Source: Geopsychrobacter sp. (GTDB lineage: Bacteria; Desulfobacterota; Desulfuromonadia; Desulfuromonadales; Geopsychrobacteraceae). From it: a stretch of DNA of 6,997 bases. The notes beneath the pieces were generated by a model. The model was not told the DNA's origin. It did no database searches and saw nothing but the letters and a program-made list of their open reading frames with translations. The stretch covers positions 1 through 6,997 of the forward strand of contig JAKIUS010000084.1 in NCBI GenBank assembly GCA_021647445.1, in the 5' to 3' direction. The position numbers and the translations under genes are program-made. Below are positions 5,809 through 6,997 of the stretch, piece by piece; positions within the stretch are counted from its first letter, which is position 1; the number at the start of each line of letters is the position of its first letter.

Positions 5809-5816
5809 AGAGGTGA
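5809..5816 (+). promoter_or_regulatory. ribosome site overlapping the presumed GTG start of draT
   Basis: AAGAGGTG/A at 5809-5816 is a very good Shine-Dalgarno match, but it contains the GTG (5813-5815) that is the only standard start codon available. The frame upstream closes at TGA 5795-5797, and the next standard starts lie too far inside the conserved region. The site is correctly spaced for the ATC at 5822, a rare start codon. GTG may instead use GGA at 5799-5801 or depend on ribosomes terminating at 5808. The true start of draT is therefore uncertain by three codons. Confidence 0.4.
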
Positions 5817-6606
5817 CGGCGATCTCCCTCAACCTGTGCAACCTGCCCCCCTGGGCGATCGCCTCACATCATTTTAATATCAACCCGCAAAAACTTGAGA
5901 TTCAGGGCGTGCGCCAGACCAATCGACTCCTCTTCGAAAGGTTGGCCCAGCTTGAGACCGTTGAAGAACGCGGCACGCAGTTTCACGATTACATGGATGT
6001 CAGGTTTCAGCTCCACCAGTGGCAGGAGCAGGAATCGAAGAGCAGTCGCAAAAGCTTAAAAAACAGTTACCTGCGTTTTTTGCGGGGCTGGCTGTTCGAC
6101 AGCAACTCGATCGAAGCTGCGGTCCTCAAGGGCTGGGTCGAATCACGCATCGGCCTACTGCCGACCTTTCACCATCAGCCGATTCGGGACATTGAAGATG
6201 ATGCTTATCAACGCTTCACCTTCGATCGGATGAAGGGGGCCGAACGGACCAGTGCGATCTTTTCGCAGTTCGACCTGCTCTACGAATATATCCAGTACGA
6301 ACTGGAGGGTCGCTATCCCGAGCAATCCCATTTGACACTCTATCGGGGGATCAATGATCTGGATGAGCATCAGGTTCTAAAGCAGTATTCAAAGAGGAGC
6401 TACCTGTTGAAACTCAACAATCTCAACTCCTTTACCGATGATTTCGAGCATGCCTGGGAGTTCGGTAACCGGGTGCTAAAGCAGACATACCGTTGGTCAA
6501 GGTTCTGTTTTGCGGCGGCCTGCTGCCGCGCTCCCTGTTTAAGGGAGAAGGAGAATTTCTGGTCATCGGCGGTGAATATGATGTCGAGGTTTTGACCGGT
6601 GGATGA
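5813..6606 (+). CDS. draT: DraT, NAD+-dinitrogen-reductase ADP-ribosyltransferase, with a -1 frameshift near the 3' end
   Basis: DraT inactivates nitrogenase Fe protein (NifH) by transferring ADP-ribose from NAD+ to an arginine when ammonium or darkness/energy stress signals a switch-off. The frame starting at GTG 5813 shows the family opening LNLCNLPPWAIASHHFN, EIQGVRQTNRLLFERL (29-44), the arginine motif LTLYRGIND (174-182) and the LNNLNSFT motif (201-208). After K223 the zero frame becomes unrelated sequence and stops at 6595. The -1 frame from 6481 instead gives ADIPLVKVLFCGGLLPRSLF and GEGEFLVIGGEYDVEVL, ending at TGA 6604-6606 and giving a normal total of 264 residues. The probable catalytic E-x-E (E246, E248) lies only in the shifted part. 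Either one base is missing (AAGCAG for AAGGCAG), the gene is broken, or ribosomes shift at A-AAG. The start follows the regulator gene by 4 nt. Confidence 0.85.
6478..6481 (+). other. draT: frameshift point in draT (A-AAG)
   Basis: In the zero frame the codons are CTA AAG CAG. Lysyl-tRNA slipping from AAG (6479-6481) to AAA (6478-6480) would make the next codon GCA (6481-6483), which is exactly where the conserved DraT frame resumes. A-AAG is a known -1 slippery tetramer in some insertion-sequence genes. A hairpin with GCGGCG/TGCCGC arms lies at 6512-6529, but its 30-nt distance is too great for a typical stimulator. A simple lost base remains the more likely cause. Confidence 0.6.
6512..6529 (+). 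other. GC-rich hairpin inside the 3' part of draT
   Basis: GCGGCG (6512-6517) pairs with TGCCGC (6524-6529), including one G-T wobble pair, around a six-base loop. It lies inside the conserved coding sequence (CGGLLPR in the restored frame) and may follow simply from codon choice. No T-run follows, so it is not a terminator. Confidence 0.3.
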
Positions 6607-6997
6607 CAGCATTTTACAGCGCAGCCGGGCTTCTTTTCTGGGGCTTGCCCTAGGTGATGCCCTGGGTGCGACAACCGAGTTTATGACGCCCAGAGAAATC
6701 AAGGCGCAATACAAGGTCCACAAAAAGATTCGTGGAGGTGGTTGGCTGGGGATTAAACCGGGACAGGTCACAGATGACACCGAAATGTCGCTGACAATTG
6801 CCCGGGCCGTAGATACCGCTGGCGGATGGGATTTGCAGGGGGTTGCAGAGAACTTTCTGGCCTGGATGAGGAGCAAACCGATCGATATCGGTTCGACGGT
6901 GCGTAAAGGGATTGTTAATTTCCGGCGCACCGGAGAACTGGCAGTCGCAGCAAACGATTGGGATGCCGGTAATGGTGCCCTGATGCGCATGATTCCG
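6599..6997 (+). CDS. draG: DraG, ADP-ribosyl-[dinitrogen reductase] hydrolase, N-terminal part (cut by window edge)
   Basis: From GTG 6599 the frame is open for 133 codons to the right edge. DraG removes ADP-ribose from the modified arginine of NifH and so reactivates nitrogenase. The fragment shows FLGLALGDALGATTEFMTP (13-31), GGGWLGIKPGQVTDDTEMSL (46-65) and DAGNGALMRMIP (122-133). These line up with Rhodospirillum rubrum DraG. E27 and T58-D59-D60 correspond to its dinuclear metal ligands E28 and T59-D60-D61, and the C-terminal ligands lie beyond the edge. GTG is chosen because it restores the usual N-terminus and has GAGGT (6586-6590) 8 nt upstream. The ATG at 6603 is in another frame that closes quickly. 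The start overlaps the restored draT stop by 8 nt, indicating translational coupling. The full protein should be about 290-300 residues. Confidence 0.88.
   Translation, partial: MDDSILQRSRASFLGLALGDALGATTEFMTPREIKAQYKVHKKIRGGGWLGIKPGQVTDDTEMSLTIARAVDTAGGWDLQGVAENFLAWMRSKPIDIGSTVRKGIVNFRRTGELAVAANDWDAGNGALMRMIP

Noticed and set aside
6400..6990. Minus-strand open frame of 196 codons across the draT-draG junction
   Set aside because: It is antisense to two recognisable genes, draG in particular having strong family motifs, and its translation resembles no known protein.

Overview
The window looks like chromosomal DNA of a diazotrophic, anaerobic Desulfuromonadales-type bacterium (the Geobacter, Desulfuromonas or Pelobacter relatives). 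This placement is an inference. It rests on a GAF-PAS histidine kinase paired with an ANTAR response regulator that resembles GnfK/GnfR of Geobacter sulfurreducens, combined with nitrogenase-modification genes (draT, draG), a PhoB/PhoR pair and a single-domain TSCPD protein. No rRNA, tRNA, insertion sequence, phage or CRISPR sequence is visible.

Layout. Bases 1-913 (minus strand) hold a PhoB-type response regulator followed 2 nt later by the first 71 codons of its PhoR-type membrane kinase, which runs off the left edge. Bases 914-1128 are a divergent intergenic region. Bases 1129-2295 (plus) hold a PLP-dependent cystathionine beta-lyase (metC-like). Converging on it at 2342-2794 (minus) is a four-helix PsiE-family membrane protein. 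Bases 2795-2985 are a second divergent control region, with an 11-bp-period repeat and an unusual C8-A11 tract. A small TSCPD-domain protein follows at 2986-3243, then an MobB remnant of 64 codons at 3265-3459 with a damaged P-loop.

The right half is one tightly packed plus-strand operon. A strong sigma-54 (-24/-12) promoter candidate at 3578-3593 lies directly before a soluble GAF-PAS histidine kinase (3620-5248). The kinase overlaps an ANTAR-type antitermination response regulator (5245-5808) by 4 nt. After 4 nt comes draT (from 5813), and then draG from a GTG at 6599 to the right edge. In Geobacter the GnfK/GnfR pair is under a sigma-54/NtrC-type master system and controls some nif genes by antitermination. 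DraT and DraG switch nitrogenase reductase off and on by reversible ADP-ribosylation. Their fusion into one transcription unit would place transcriptional and post-translational control of nitrogenase under one nitrogen-responsive promoter.

The most notable anomaly is a -1 frameshift in draT at codon 223 (A-AAG at 6478-6481). Downstream of it the conserved C-terminus, including the probable catalytic E-x-E, is intact in the -1 frame and ends overlapping draG. It is either a one-base error, a real mutation, or a recoding site.
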